Source: Sphingosinicella humi
GTDB lineage: Bacteria; Pseudomonadota; Alphaproteobacteria; Sphingomonadales; Sphingomonadaceae
Length of the DNA: 64,000 nucleotides
Assembly (NCBI RefSeq): GCF_003129465.1
Contig: NZ_QFFF01000001.1
Location: 1,287,501-1,351,500 of the forward strand
Reading direction: 5' to 3'
Both the position numbers and the translations under genes were made by a program. A model generated the notes under the pieces. It had not been told where the DNA came from and ran no database searches. It worked only from the letters and a program-made list of their open reading frames with translations. Positions 36,204 through 45,489 of this stretch are shown here, one piece after another (position 1 is the first letter of the stretch; each line of letters begins with the position of its first letter).

Positions 36204-37213
36204 TGAAGTCCGCCCCTCCGCCGCTGCGCTTTCTGATGCTGATCGTCGGCGGATGGGCCTGCATGAGGGTGGCCCTTATCTATCCAGGCCCAACGCCGAC
36301 GCCGCTCGTCGCAGCGGCGACGGCTGCGGCCGTCCCCGAGCGCTTCCCGCCTCGACCAACGCCACATCCGATTCCTGTTTTTGCGCCTTTGGCGAAAGGC
36401 GGAGCTGCGGCGGCGTCACCGCTGATGGAGTTCCCGGGTCGACAAGGAGGTCCGCCCGAGCCTGTCCTCCTCGCAGTCGCGGCGCACTCGGCTCCTGTGG
36501 AAACGCCGCCTGCCGGCCCGGTGATCGACCGCCGGCGTCCGGAACTCGCGCCCTACAGGGTTCCGGAACGTCCCTCGGTCGGGAACCGCTGGTCGGCTTC
36601 GGCATGGATCTTCGTGCGGCGCGGCGGGACATCTCAACTCGCGGCCGGGGGATTGCTGGGCGGGAGCCAGGCGGGCGCGCGCGTCTCCTATAGGCTCAAC
36701 CGGGACTCCGCTCGCCCGCTGGCTCTCAGCGGCCGCGTCTATGCCCCTCTCGGCAGTTTGGAAGCATCGGAGGCCGCTTTCGGAGTGTCCTGGAAGCCGG
36801 TCGCCGGCTTGCCCGTGGAGGTACTCGCGGAGCGGCGGCAGGCGCTGGGACCTGACGGCCGCTCGGCTTTCTCGCTCATCGCCTATGGCGGCGTTTCGGA
36901 ACGTCCCGTGCTCGGGCCGGTGCAACTCGACGCCTATGCCCAGGGCGGCGTGGTCGGGCTGAAGTCCCGGGATTTCTTCGCCGACGGCTCCGCGCTGCTC
37001 ACGGCGCCGCTCGTCCCTTCGGGAAGGGTGAAGGCCGGTCTGGGGGTGTGGGGGGCGGCGCAGCCCGGCCTCTCCCGGCTCGACATCGGTCCCCATGTGT
37101 CGGCGCGGTTGTCGCCGGTCCGGGCCCGCCTCACCGCCGAGTGGCGCCTGCGGGTCGCGGGATCCGCCAAACCCGCCTCCGGGCCGGCGCTGACGCTGTC
37201 CGCCGATTTCTGA
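36203..37213 (+). CDS. Probable outer-membrane partner of the NfrB-like enzyme
   Basis: 336-residue protein with an N-terminal membrane anchor or signal (LRFLMLIVGGWACMRVALIY), a proline/alanine-rich linker (about 25-110), and a C-terminal region that looks like a small beta-barrel: alternating strands, AFGVSWKPVAGLPVEVLAER, SARLSPVRARLTAEWRL, and a final phenylalanine. In pattern it resembles the C-terminal barrel of NfrA/BcsC-type exporters. A GTG at 36158 could add 15 residues, but ATG 36203 overlaps the upstream stop codon by one base, the usual sign of coupled translation. The similarity is by pattern only. Confidence 0.65.
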   Translation: MKSAPPPLRFLMLIVGGWACMRVALIYPGPTPTPLVAAATAAAVPERFPPRPTPHPIPVFAPLAKGGAAAASPLMEFPGRQGGPPEPVLLAVAAHSAPVETPPAGPVIDRRRPELAPYRVPERPSVGNRWSASAWIFVRRGGTSQLAAGGLLGGSQAGARVSYRLNRDSARPLALSGRVYAPLGSLEASEAAFGVSWKPVAGLPVEVLAERRQALGPDGRSAFSLIAYGGVSERPVLGPVQLDAYAQGGVVGLKSRDFFADGSALLTAPLVPSGRVKAGLGVWGAAQPGLSRLDIGPHVSARLSPVRARLTAEWRLRVAGSAKPASGPALTLSADF

Positions 37214-37274
37214 CGCAGGGAGTGGCGTCTGCGCCTTCCGCCCCCGCCGTTTAGCGGCTAGTTTCGCGCCGCCC

Positions 37275-38189
37275 ATGGATATTTACCTCCCCGTCGCAGG
37301 CCTCTCCGTCAACGCGCTGATGATCATCGGCTTGGGCGGCCTCGTCGGACTGCTGACCGGCATGCTCGGCGTCGGTGGAGGCTTCCTCACCACGCCGATC
37401 CTCATCTTCTACGGCATTCCGCCCGCGGTCGCCGTCGCCTCATCGGCCACCCAGATCACCGGCACCAGCGTCTCGGGCATGCTCGCGCACCGCCGGCGCA
37501 GGGGCGTCGATTATCTGATGGGGGGCGTGCTCGTCGCCGGCGGATTCCTGGGCACGCTGGCGGGAGGCGGTCTCTTCCGCCTGCTCCAGGACAGCGGCCA
37601 GATCGATACCGCGATCGCGCTTCTCTATGTGCTCCTTCTAGGGAGCGTGGGCGTGCTGATGGCGAAGGAGTCGGCGACCGCGCTCGGCATCATACAGCCG
37701 GGCGAGAAGGCGAAGAAGCCGACGCGGCGGCACAATCCGATCATCGCCGCCTTGCCGATGCGCTGGCGCTTCTACCAGTCGGGCCTCTACATCTCGCCGC
37801 TGGCGCCGCTCGCGCTCGGCTTTTTTTCGGGCGTGCTGACGGTGCTGCTCGGGGTCGGCGGCGGCTTCGTCGTCGTTCCCGCCATGATCTATCTGCTCGG
37901 CATGTCGACCTCGGTCGTCATCGGTACGTCGTTGCTTCAGATTTTGTTCGTGACCGCCGCGACGACGCTCATCCACGCGACCACCACCAAATCCGTGGAT
38001 ATCGTTCTGGCCGTGCTGCTGCTCGTCGGGAGCGTCGTCGGCGCGCAGTTCGGGGCTCAGTTCGCGCAAAAGGTGAAACCGGAGCTGCTTCGCCTGGCGC
38101 TGGCGATCATGGTGCTCGGCGTCGCTTTCCGCATGGCCCTGGGGCTCGGATGGCGGCCGGCGGAGATCTACACGGTGCAGCTCCTTTGA
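37275..38189 (+). CDS. TauE/SafE family (TSUP) sulfite/anion exporter
   Basis: 304-residue inner-membrane protein with two repeated halves, each opening with the family's glycine-rich stretch (LVGLLTGMLGVGGGFLTTPI and GFFSGVLTVLLGVGGGFVVV), and about eight membrane segments. TSUP proteins move sulfite, sulfonates or other organic anions. The next gene, a TIGR02186 protein, is a common neighbour of TSUP genes and starts 5 bases after the stop codon, so the two probably form one unit. Confidence 0.93.
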   Translation: MDIYLPVAGLSVNALMIIGLGGLVGLLTGMLGVGGGFLTTPILIFYGIPPAVAVASSATQITGTSVSGMLAHRRRRGVDYLMGGVLVAGGFLGTLAGGGLFRLLQDSGQIDTAIALLYVLLLGSVGVLMAKESATALGIIQPGEKAKKPTRRHNPIIAALPMRWRFYQSGLYISPLAPLALGFFSGVLTVLLGVGGGFVVVPAMIYLLGMSTSVVIGTSLLQILFVTAATTLIHATTTKSVDIVLAVLLLVGSVVGAQFGAQFAQKVKPELLRLALAIMVLGVAFRMALGLGWRPAEIYTVQLL

Positions 38190-38194
38190 GGCGG

Positions 38195-38947
38195 ATGCGG
38201 GCTCTCGCGCTGCTGCTCGCGCTGCCTCTGTCGCTCGGCGCCGCCGAGCCGCTGCTGGTGCCCGACGTGTCGCAGCGGGAAATCCAGATCCAATATTCCT
38301 TCACCGGCGCTGAGCTGCTGCTGTTCGGCGCGATCATCTATCCCGGTGGCGTCGTGCCGGAGGATCCGGCGGACATCGCCGTCGTCGTGAAGGGGCCGAC
38401 CCAGCCGATCATCGTGCGCGAGAAGCAGAAGGTTGCCGGCATCTGGATGAATGTCGAGAGCGAGCGCTTCCGCTCCGCGCCCTCCTTCTATGCCGTGGCT
38501 TCGTCGAGCCCCTTGTCGGAGCTGGTCGACGAGCGAATAGCCGCCATCTACGAGCTCGGCCTCGAATATATCCAGCTCTCCCCCGGGGCGGGGGCCACGC
38601 CCGAGGAGCAGCAGCGCTTCGAGGACGGGCTGGTCGATCTGATGCGGCGTCAGCAGCTCTATTACGAGAAGCCCGACGGGGTCGAGATCACCGGCGGCGT
38701 CCTCTACCGTGCCCGCATCAATATCCCCGCGCGCGTTCCGGTCGGCACCTACACCGCCGAGACTTTCCTCATACAGGATGGGCGCGTGATGGCGGCGGCG
38801 GTGCGCGAGATCGAGATAGAGAAGCTCGGCTTCGAGCGGTTCGTCGCGGAGTCGGCGGAGGAATGGTCGCTCGCCTACGGGCTCGTCGCCGTGCTCGTCT
38901 CGCTCTTTCTCGGCTGGGTCGGCAGCGCGCTCTTCCGCCGCAAGTGA
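38195..38947 (+). CDS. TIGR02186 family protein
   Basis: 250-residue protein with a signal peptide (about residues 1-18), a periplasmic domain (VPDVSQREIQIQYSFTGAEL, FGAIIYPGG, VVVKGPTQPIIVREK) and one C-terminal membrane anchor (AYGLVAVLVSLFLGWVGSAL) followed by a basic tail. These match TIGR02186, a family without known function usually found beside TauE/SafE exporters, as here. ATG at 38195 has a GAGGCG that overlaps the upstream stop codon. Confidence 0.88.
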   Translation: MRALALLLALPLSLGAAEPLLVPDVSQREIQIQYSFTGAELLLFGAIIYPGGVVPEDPADIAVVVKGPTQPIIVREKQKVAGIWMNVESERFRSAPSFYAVASSSPLSELVDERIAAIYELGLEYIQLSPGAGATPEEQQRFEDGLVDLMRRQQLYYEKPDGVEITGGVLYRARINIPARVPVGTYTAETFLIQDGRVMAAAVREIEIEKLGFERFVAESAEEWSLAYGLVAVLVSLFLGWVGSALFRRK

Positions 38948-39041
38948 CGACCGCGCGACGGCGCAAGGAAGTTCTTTACCCTTTCGGCATATCTCGTTGG
39001 CACGCCACCGAAAGCGCCACTGGAAGGGGCCCGGCCGAGAG

Positions 39042-40739
39042 ATGACCGATATGATGAACTTTCATGACGTGCCCCGTGAAGACCAGCCGATGGCGATGAC
39101 GAGGCCGGTGCCGGCGGCCGCTCCGGCGCCGACTGCCGGACGGCATGAAGCGATCGGCTCCGTCGTGGAGGTGACGGGTGGCGGCGCGCGCGCCCGGGTT
39201 ATCGGACGACGGCTGCGCGAACTCGCGGCGGATGCCGATCCCAGCATCGCCATGTCCGGCCAGGTCGGCAGCCAGGTGAAGCTCGAATCGGGCGGCCGCT
39301 GGCTGGTCGCCAACGTCCGCACCCTTCGCGTGACGGACGAGGAGGGGGATGTCGTCGTCGCCGACATCGATTTCCTCGGCGAGGGCGACCAGGACCCTGC
39401 AACCGGCCGGATCGTCAACTTCAAGCGCGGCATTACCGGCTATCCGGTCCCCGGCGACCGCGTCTTCCCGGTGTCGGGAAGCGACCTCAAGCAGATGTTC
39501 TCGGCCGACGAGCGGCCGCATATCGAGATCGGCACCGTCTATCCGACCAAGGACGTGCGCGGCTCGCTCTATATCGACGCGCTGCTCGGCAAGCATTTCG
39601 CCCTGTTGGGCTCGACCGGCACCGGTAAGTCAACTTCGGCCGCGCTCATCATGCACCGTATCTGCGACATGGCGCCCGAAGGCCATATCGTCATGATCGA
39701 TCCCCACGGCGAATATTCGGCGGCGTTCAAGGGCCATGGCGAGCTGTTCAACGTCGACAATCTGGCCATGCCCTACTGGCTGATGAACTTCGAGGAACAT
39801 TGCGAGGTGATCATCACCTCGACCGGAGCCGACCGGCAGCGCGACAGTGACATCCTGGCCAAATGCCTGTTGCTCGCGCGCTCCAAGAACCGCGCCGCGG
39901 AGGGCATCACCAAGCTCACGGTCGATTCGCCCATTCCCTACACGCTGTCGGACCTCACAACCGCCATCACCAACGAGATGGGGCTCTTGAACAAGGCGAC
40001 CGACACCGCGCCTTACATGCGGCTCAAGACCAAGATCGACGAGCTCAAGGCCGATCCGCGCTACAGCTTCATGTTTTCGGGCATGCTCGTCGCCGACAGC
40101 ATGGGCGCCTTCATCTCCAAGATCTTCCGCCTGCCGGCCAAGGGCAAGCCGATCTCCATCGTCGATGTCTCGGGCGTTCCCTCGGACATCGTCTCGGTCG
40201 TGGTGGCCGTGCTGTCGCGGCTGGTGTTCGATTACGCCATCTGGTCGCGCAACGAGCTGCAGCGGCCCGTCCTCCTGGTCTGCGAAGAGGCGCACCGCTA
40301 CGTCCCCGCCGACAAGACTTCGAGCGGCCAGGCGGTGCGCAAGATCCTCGAGCGGATTGCCAAGGAAGGCCGTAAATATGGCGTGTCGCTGGGCCTCATC
40401 ACGCAGCGGCCGTCCGATCTGGCCGAGGGCGTGCTCTCGCAGTGCGGCACGATCATCGCCATGCGCCTCAACAACGATCGCGACCAGGCCTTCGTGAAAA
40501 GCGCCATGCCGGAAGGCGCGCGCGGCTTCCTCGACGTCATTCCGGCGCTCCGCAACCGCGAGTGCATCGTCTGCGGCGAGGGTGTGTCGATTCCAATCCG
40601 CGTCGCCTTCGACGATCTGGAGCGCGATCGCCGTCCCGCCTCGTCCGACCCGGCCTTCTCGGAGCTCTGGAAGCAGAGCGGCGACGAGGAGACGATGGTC
40701 GCCCGCGTCGTCAAGCGCTGGCGCGCGCAGGGGCGTTAG
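39042..40739 (+). CDS. HerA/VirB4-type ATP-binding protein (DUF87)
   Basis: 565-residue FtsK/HerA superfamily ATPase. The HAS-barrel-like N-terminus (VVEVTGGGARARVIG) is followed by Walker A LLGSTGTGKSTSAALIM, IDPHGEYSAAF, Walker B PVLLVCEEAHRYVP, and the sensor/arginine region SLGLITQRPSDLAEGVLSQCG. Archaeal HerA works with NurA nuclease in end resection; no NurA, Sir2 or other nuclease gene is adjacent, so its partner and role are unknown. The start is ATG at 39042. It follows the TSUP/TIGR02186 pair. Confidence 0.92.
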   Translation: MTDMMNFHDVPREDQPMAMTRPVPAAAPAPTAGRHEAIGSVVEVTGGGARARVIGRRLRELAADADPSIAMSGQVGSQVKLESGGRWLVANVRTLRVTDEEGDVVVADIDFLGEGDQDPATGRIVNFKRGITGYPVPGDRVFPVSGSDLKQMFSADERPHIEIGTVYPTKDVRGSLYIDALLGKHFALLGSTGTGKSTSAALIMHRICDMAPEGHIVMIDPHGEYSAAFKGHGELFNVDNLAMPYWLMNFEEHCEVIITSTGADRQRDSDILAKCLLLARSKNRAAEGITKLTVDSPIPYTLSDLTTAITNEMGLLNKATDTAPYMRLKTKIDELKADPRYSFMFSGMLVADSMGAFISKIFRLPAKGKPISIVDVSGVPSDIVSVVVAVLSRLVFDYAIWSRNELQRPVLLVCEEAHRYVPADKTSSGQAVRKILERIAKEGRKYGVSLGLITQRPSDLAEGVLSQCGTIIAMRLNNDRDQAFVKSAMPEGARGFLDVIPALRNRECIVCGEGVSIPIRVAFDDLERDRRPASSDPAFSELWKQSGDEETMVARVVKRWRAQGR

Positions 40740-40797
40740 GCGCCCCGAGACTACCGTCTATTCCCAGTCTGAAGCCCGAGGCCGCCAGGCCGCGTCG

Positions 40798-42336
40798 TCA
40801 GGCGATGTCCGGCTTCTTGCCGGCGTCGGCGACGGCCGTCGCTTCCGCCTTGCTGCCGGCGACGGGCACGGATTGCAGGCGGCGCAGCTGGCTGCGGAAA
40901 TTGGCGAGGTCCCGTCCGCTGAGCTGGGCCCGGCTGGTGAACTTCACCGAGGCGGGATTGACGGGGACGCCGTTGCGATAAAGCTCGTAATGGAGGTGCG
41001 GCCCGGTCGACAGGCCGGTCGATCCGACATAGCCGATCACCTCGCCCTGTTTGACGCGCTCGCCCGATTTCACCGCGATCCGGCTCATATGCGAATAGGA
41101 GGTCGCGATGCCGCCATCATGCTTGATGCGGACCTGTTTGCCATAGCCGCCGCTGCGGCCGGCGAAGCTGACCCGCCCATCCGTCGCCGCCAGGATCGGC
41201 GTGCCATGGCCGGCGCGGAAGTCCATGCCCTTGTGCATGCGGGTATAGCCGAGGATCGGATGGCGGCGCTTGCCGAAATTGGAGGTCACGCGCCCCGGAA
41301 CGGGGCGCTGCAGCATGCCGCTCGACTTGCCGACACCAGAGGCTTCGAACCATTGGGTCCGGCCGCCATGGTCCCACTGCATTAGCTCGATATCCTTGCC
41401 CCGCGATCGCTCGAGCGCGGCGTAGAGGAGCTTGCCCGTCTCGGTTTCGCCGGTGGCGGCGCGGCGATGCTCGATAATGATGTCGAACTCGTCGTCGGCA
41501 CCGATGCTGCCGATGCTGACCTGGGTGGCGATGGCGCGGAGATAGGCCTCGATCGCCTTGGCCGGCGCGCCGGCGGCGCGGGCGGCGCGGTAGAGGCTGG
41601 AGCCGACCTTGCCCTGGATGCGCAGCGGCGTGTCGTCGACGGCGATCGGAATGCGCTTCAGCGCCAGCGCGCCGTTCATGCGTTCGACCCCCAGCTCCAG
41701 GTCGAAGCGGGCGCGGAAGGTGAGCGCCTCGAGCGGACGCGCCACCGTCTTGTTCGGGCGGCGGCCAAGCGTGATGTCGATCGTCGTTCCGGGCTTGATC
41801 TCATCGAGTGTAATGGCCGCCGCCACCATTTCGGCGACCGCTTCGGCCTCCGCACCGGCGACGCCGGCGCGTTCAAGCACGCGGGCAAGGCCGTCGCCGC
41901 GGCCGAGGGTTGCGAGCAGGTCGATGCGCGGCCGCTCGGGCGTATCGGTGAGCGGCTCGACGGCGTCGGTCGGCGCCATCCGGCGGCCGGTATCGGCACC
42001 GAGCGCGAGCGGCGCGATGGCGAGGGTGCGGGCCTCCTCCCAATGGGCGTCGGGCATTGGGGCAGGGGTGGCGCCGTGCAGCGGCTCGATGCCGGGTGCG
42101 AAGGACCAGGCGGCGTATGAAAGCGCGGCGCAGGTGCCGAGGCCGCGCAGCCATTCGCGCGAGCCGATGCGGACGCCGAGGTCGGTGACGAGATCGAGCT
42201 CCTCGATCCGGGCGCGCAGATCCTGGAGCCGGTCGCCCAAGCCGGGCGCGGTGGGCGAGCGGACGATCGAACGGTCGAGGCTGAGAGTCGCCGCTCCGCC
42301 GCCCTGTCCGGCACCCATGTCGTTGAACTGATACAA
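40798..42336 (-). CDS. M23 family metallopeptidase (peptidoglycan hydrolase or regulator)
   Basis: 512-residue protein. There is one membrane segment near residues 68-85 (GLGTCAALSYAAWSFAPG), a large periplasmic region with LysM-like/DUF3108-like character, and a C-terminal LytM/M23 domain with zinc ligands in HKGMDFRAGHGTP, YSHMSR and the final HLHYELYRNG. All ligands are present, so it is probably an active endopeptidase cutting peptidoglycan cross-links. It is convergent with the HerA gene and divergent from the helicase gene. Confidence 0.93.
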   Translation of the reverse strand: MYQFNDMGAGQGGGAATLSLDRSIVRSPTAPGLGDRLQDLRARIEELDLVTDLGVRIGSREWLRGLGTCAALSYAAWSFAPGIEPLHGATPAPMPDAHWEEARTLAIAPLALGADTGRRMAPTDAVEPLTDTPERPRIDLLATLGRGDGLARVLERAGVAGAEAEAVAEMVAAAITLDEIKPGTTIDITLGRRPNKTVARPLEALTFRARFDLELGVERMNGALALKRIPIAVDDTPLRIQGKVGSSLYRAARAAGAPAKAIEAYLRAIATQVSIGSIGADDEFDIIIEHRRAATGETETGKLLYAALERSRGKDIELMQWDHGGRTQWFEASGVGKSSGMLQRPVPGRVTSNFGKRRHPILGYTRMHKGMDFRAGHGTPILAATDGRVSFAGRSGGYGKQVRIKHDGGIATSYSHMSRIAVKSGERVKQGEVIGYVGSTGLSTGPHLHYELYRNGVPVNPASVKFTSRAQLSGRDLANFRSQLRRLQSVPVAGSKAEATAVADAGKKPDIA

Positions 42337-42418
42337 TTCGGATGCCCCCGCGGCCCCGGAAAATTCAAACCCCGCGGCGCCTTAGCGCCAGGGCCCAGGG
42401 ACTGTGGGGAAACAGGGT

Positions 42419-42433
42419 TAAAGTAAAGTAAAG
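42419..42433 (+). repeat. Three direct TAAAG repeats in a divergent promoter region
   Basis: The 204-bp gap between the M23 gene and the helicase contains TAAAGTAAAGTAAAG, three perfect head-to-tail 5-bp units in otherwise GC-rich DNA, about 108 bases before the helicase ATG and 83 bases before the M23 gene. It may be a regulator-binding array or an AT-rich promoter element for either gene. Confidence 0.6.
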
Positions 42434-42540
42434 TGAATCCGTGCAGGCCGCGCCTTGCGATGAACCGCGCCGCGGCGTCGACGAGTCGTGTCGGTCGACC
42501 CGACATTGCCAAGCGGCGCTCGTGCCCCAATCTAATGGAC

Positions 42541-45057
42541 ATGAGCGATTTCGCCCGGGCGCCGCTGGCGGCCATCTTGGGGCCGACCAACACCGGCAAG
42601 ACGCATCTGGCGGTCGAGCGGATGTGCGCCCATTCGAGCGGGATGATCGGCTTCCCGCTGCGGCTCCTGGCTCGGGAAGTCTACGACCGCGTCGTGAAGA
42701 TCAAGGGCGAGAGCCAGGTTGCCCTCATCACCGGCGAAGAGAAAATCCTGCCGAAGGACGCCCGCTGGTTCCTCTGCACGGCGGAATCGATGCCGATGGA
42801 GCGGGACTTCGCCTTCGTCGCGCTCGACGAGGCCCAACTCGGCGCCGATCCCGAGCGCGGTCATGTGTTCACCGATCGCATGCTCCACGCGCGGGGGCGA
42901 GAGGAGACGATGATCCTCGGCTCGGAGAGCCTGAAGCCGATGATCCGCGCCCTGCTGTCCGAGGCCGAGATCATCGGCCGACCGCGCTTCTCGACGCTCT
43001 CCTATGCCGGTCCTGCCAAACTGTCCCGCCTTCCGCCGCGCTCCGCCGTCGTCGCCTTCTCGGCCGAGCAGGTCTATGCCGTGGCCGAGATGCTGCGCCG
43101 GATGCGCGGCGGCGCGGCGGTGGTGATGGGCGCGCTCTCGCCCCGCACCCGCAACGCGCAGGTGGCGATGTACCAGGCGGGCGAGGTCGATTATCTGGTC
43201 GCGACCGACGCGATCGGCATGGGGCTCAACATGGATGTGAGCCACGTCGCCTTTGCAGGTCTCTCCAAGTTCGACGGGCGCCGCCGCCGCCGGTTGACCC
43301 CCGCCGAAATGGCCCAGATCGCCGGCCGCGCCGGCCGTCACCAGCGCGACGGCACCTTCGGCGCTCTGACCCTGGAAGGCGAGCATGGCGCGGAGTTTCG
43401 CCCGGAGGAGATCGAAGCCATCGAGGAGCATCGCTTCACGCCGCTCGATCATCTCTTCTGGCGGGAGGGCGATCCCGACTTCCGCAGCCTCGATGCCCTC
43501 ATCCGGTCGCTCGAGCGCCGCCCGGGCGACCAGCAACTCTGGGCCGCGCCCGAGGCGATCGACCTCGCCGTGCTGAAACGTCTCGCCGAGGACCCGGACG
43601 TGCGGCGTCGCGCGGCCGGTCCGGATCGGGTGCGCCGCCTCTGGGCCGCTTGCGGTCTCCCCGATTTCCGCAAGACGGGCGCGGACCATCACGCCCGGCT
43701 GGTGGCGCGGCTCTACGGCGATCTAAGCGAGGGCGACGGCCGCATCCCTACCGGCTGGTTTGCCGAGCAGGTGGCGCGGCTCGACAATGTCCAGGGTGAC
43801 ATCGACACACTCGCCGATCGGATCGCAGGGGTGCGCACCTGGGCCTATATCGCCCACCGTGCCGACTGGCTGCACGATCCCGCCAACCTGGCCGAACGCA
43901 CCCGCGAGGTCGAGGAGAAGCTCTCCGACGCGCTGCACGAGCGGCTCACCCAGCGCTTCGTCGACCGGCGCACTGCCGTCCTTATGCGCGACATCGGCGG
44001 CAAGAATGCCGGCGAGTTCCCGGTGATGATCGACGAGGAGGGGGAGGTCAGCGTCGGCAGCTATGCGATCGGGCGCCTCACCGGATTCGACTTTCAGGTC
44101 GATCCCGCCGCCCGCCACGCCGACCGCAAGATGCTGCTCGCCACCGCGGAGCGGCGCCTCGGCGGCGAATATGAAAAGCGCGCCGGCGCGCTGGTCGCCG
44201 ACAGTGACGATCATTTCTCACTCCGCACCGAGGCGGGGGAGCCGGTCGCCATCCTTTGGCGCGGCCATGAGGTGGCGCGGCTCGGCCCCGGCAAGAACCT
44301 CCTCAGCCCGCGCGTGCTCCTCGACAAGAAGATCGAGCGGGTGTCGGATCGGAGCCGCGAGGCCGTCATCGAAAGGCTGAAGACCTGGGTGAAGGCGCGG
44401 GTCGAGCAATCGCTGAGGCCGCTCCGCGCCGCGGGACTGGCGGCGCGCGATCCGGGGACGCCGCCGGCGGTCCGCTCGGTGCTCGCCATGCTGGTCGACG
44501 AAGGCGGGATCGTCGCCCGCGCCGCCGTCGCCGAGCCGGTGGCGAGCCTGGAGCGGGAGCAGCGAAGGGTCCTGTCCCGCCTGAAGGTACGGATCGGCGC
44601 TCTCGATCTTTTCATGCCCGACATGCTGAAGCCGGAGGCGATGCGCTGGCGCACGGCGCTTCGCACGGCGGCGGCGGGGGAGCCGATGCCCGCTTTGCCG
44701 CCGCCCGGCAGCGTCGTCCTACCCACGCCGGACGACGGATCGCGCCCGCTGGTCACGCGGCTCGGTTTTCGGCCACTCGGCCCACAGATGCTACGTGTCG
44801 ATCTCGTCGAGCGGCTGGCGCGCCACGCCCATGAAGCCCGGAACGGCAAGCAGGCGAGCGCCGTCGACGAAACCCTCGTCACCTCGCTGGGGCTTCAGCC
44901 GCCGGCCATTGCTCGGCTGATGCGCGACTTGGGCTTCCGGCCGGCAAAGAACGCGCAGGGCTGGACCTGGAAGGGCCGGGGCAGGCCGAGGCCGGAGCGA
45001 AAGGTTCATCCCGGCCACGCCTTCGCCGCGCTGGCGGAGCTTCGCCGCAATGGCTGA
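42541..45057 (+). CDS. SUV3-like superfamily 2 helicase
   Basis: 838-residue helicase of the mitochondrial SUV3 type, found throughout alphaproteobacteria. Motif I is LGPTNTGKTHLAVERM, motif II VALDEAQLGAD, motif III ILGSES, and motif VI QIAGRAGRHQRDG. A helicase C domain (VDYLVATDAIGMGLNMD) and a long C-terminal part follow. SUV3 unwinds RNA in mitochondrial RNA decay, but the bacterial role is not well defined. I chose ATG at 42541 (MSDFARAP); ATG 42535 is two codons upstream, and neither has a good ribosome binding site. It overlaps the S4 gene by 8 bases. Confidence 0.9.
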   Translation: MSDFARAPLAAILGPTNTGKTHLAVERMCAHSSGMIGFPLRLLAREVYDRVVKIKGESQVALITGEEKILPKDARWFLCTAESMPMERDFAFVALDEAQLGADPERGHVFTDRMLHARGREETMILGSESLKPMIRALLSEAEIIGRPRFSTLSYAGPAKLSRLPPRSAVVAFSAEQVYAVAEMLRRMRGGAAVVMGALSPRTRNAQVAMYQAGEVDYLVATDAIGMGLNMDVSHVAFAGLSKFDGRRRRRLTPAEMAQIAGRAGRHQRDGTFGALTLEGEHGAEFRPEEIEAIEEHRFTPLDHLFWREGDPDFRSLDALIRSLERRPGDQQLWAAPEAIDLAVLKRLAEDPDVRRRAAGPDRVRRLWAACGLPDFRKTGADHHARLVARLYGDLSEGDGRIPTGWFAEQVARLDNVQGDIDTLADRIAGVRTWAYIAHRADWLHDPANLAERTREVEEKLSDALHERLTQRFVDRRTAVLMRDIGGKNAGEFPVMIDEEGEVSVGSYAIGRLTGFDFQVDPAARHADRKMLLATAERRLGGEYEKRAGALVADSDDHFSLRTEAGEPVAILWRGHEVARLGPGKNLLSPRVLLDKKIERVSDRSREAVIERLKTWVKARVEQSLRPLRAAGLAARDPGTPPAVRSVLAMLVDEGGIVARAAVAEPVASLEREQRRVLSRLKVRIGALDLFMPDMLKPEAMRWRTALRTAAAGEPMPALPPPGSVVLPTPDDGSRPLVTRLGFRPLGPQMLRVDLVERLARHAHEARNGKQASAVDETLVTSLGLQPPAIARLMRDLGFRPAKNAQGWTWKGRGRPRPERKVHPGHAFAALAELRRNG

Positions 45058-45346
45058 GGCGGACAGCTTGCGGCTCGACAAGTTCCTCTGGTTCGCCCGG
45101 ATTGTGAAGACGCGCGGTCAAGCCCAGGCGATGGCGGAGCAGGGACGGATCCGAATGGCCGGGCGTGTCATCGATCGCGCCCACGCCCTGGTGCGGGTCG
45201 GCGACGTGCTGAGCTTCGCCCAGCGCGGCGCCGTGCGGGTGATCAGGATCGACATGCTGCCCGTGCGACGCGGCCCGCCGGCCGAGGCTCGGGCGCTCTA
45301 TGTTGAGTTGCCTGCCGAGCAGCCTTCCGACGTCGGGGTTGAATAG
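45050..45346 (+). CDS. S4 RNA-binding domain protein (Hsp15-like)
   Basis: 98-residue S4-domain protein: RLDKFLWFARIVKTRGQAQ followed by GRIRMAGRVIDRAHALVRVGD. E. coli Hsp15 (HslR) binds stalled 50S subunits carrying nascent peptidyl-tRNA and recycles them. Its start codon lies inside the end of the SUV3-like helicase gene, and the two are adjacent in many alphaproteobacteria, so a shared role in RNA or ribosome handling is likely. Confidence 0.92.
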   Translation: MAEADSLRLDKFLWFARIVKTRGQAQAMAEQGRIRMAGRVIDRAHALVRVGDVLSFAQRGAVRVIRIDMLPVRRGPPAEARALYVELPAEQPSDVGVE

Positions 45347-45489
45347 CCTTAATCCAGTTCGATGCTCGACAGTATCTGGAGGGCTCGGCCGGCATCCAGG
45401 CGGCTTCTTTGCGCTCGTCCTGCGCGTGATCATTGACGAGCGCCGCGGAGCGAGACTAGGGACTTGACGTCTCAGGAGAAGCTTGTCCC

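Noticed and set aside
39042-40739. HerA-type ATPase as part of a defence system (HerA with Sir2 or DUF4297 nuclease)
   Set aside because: No nuclease or other defence gene is adjacent; neighbours are a transporter pair and a peptidase.
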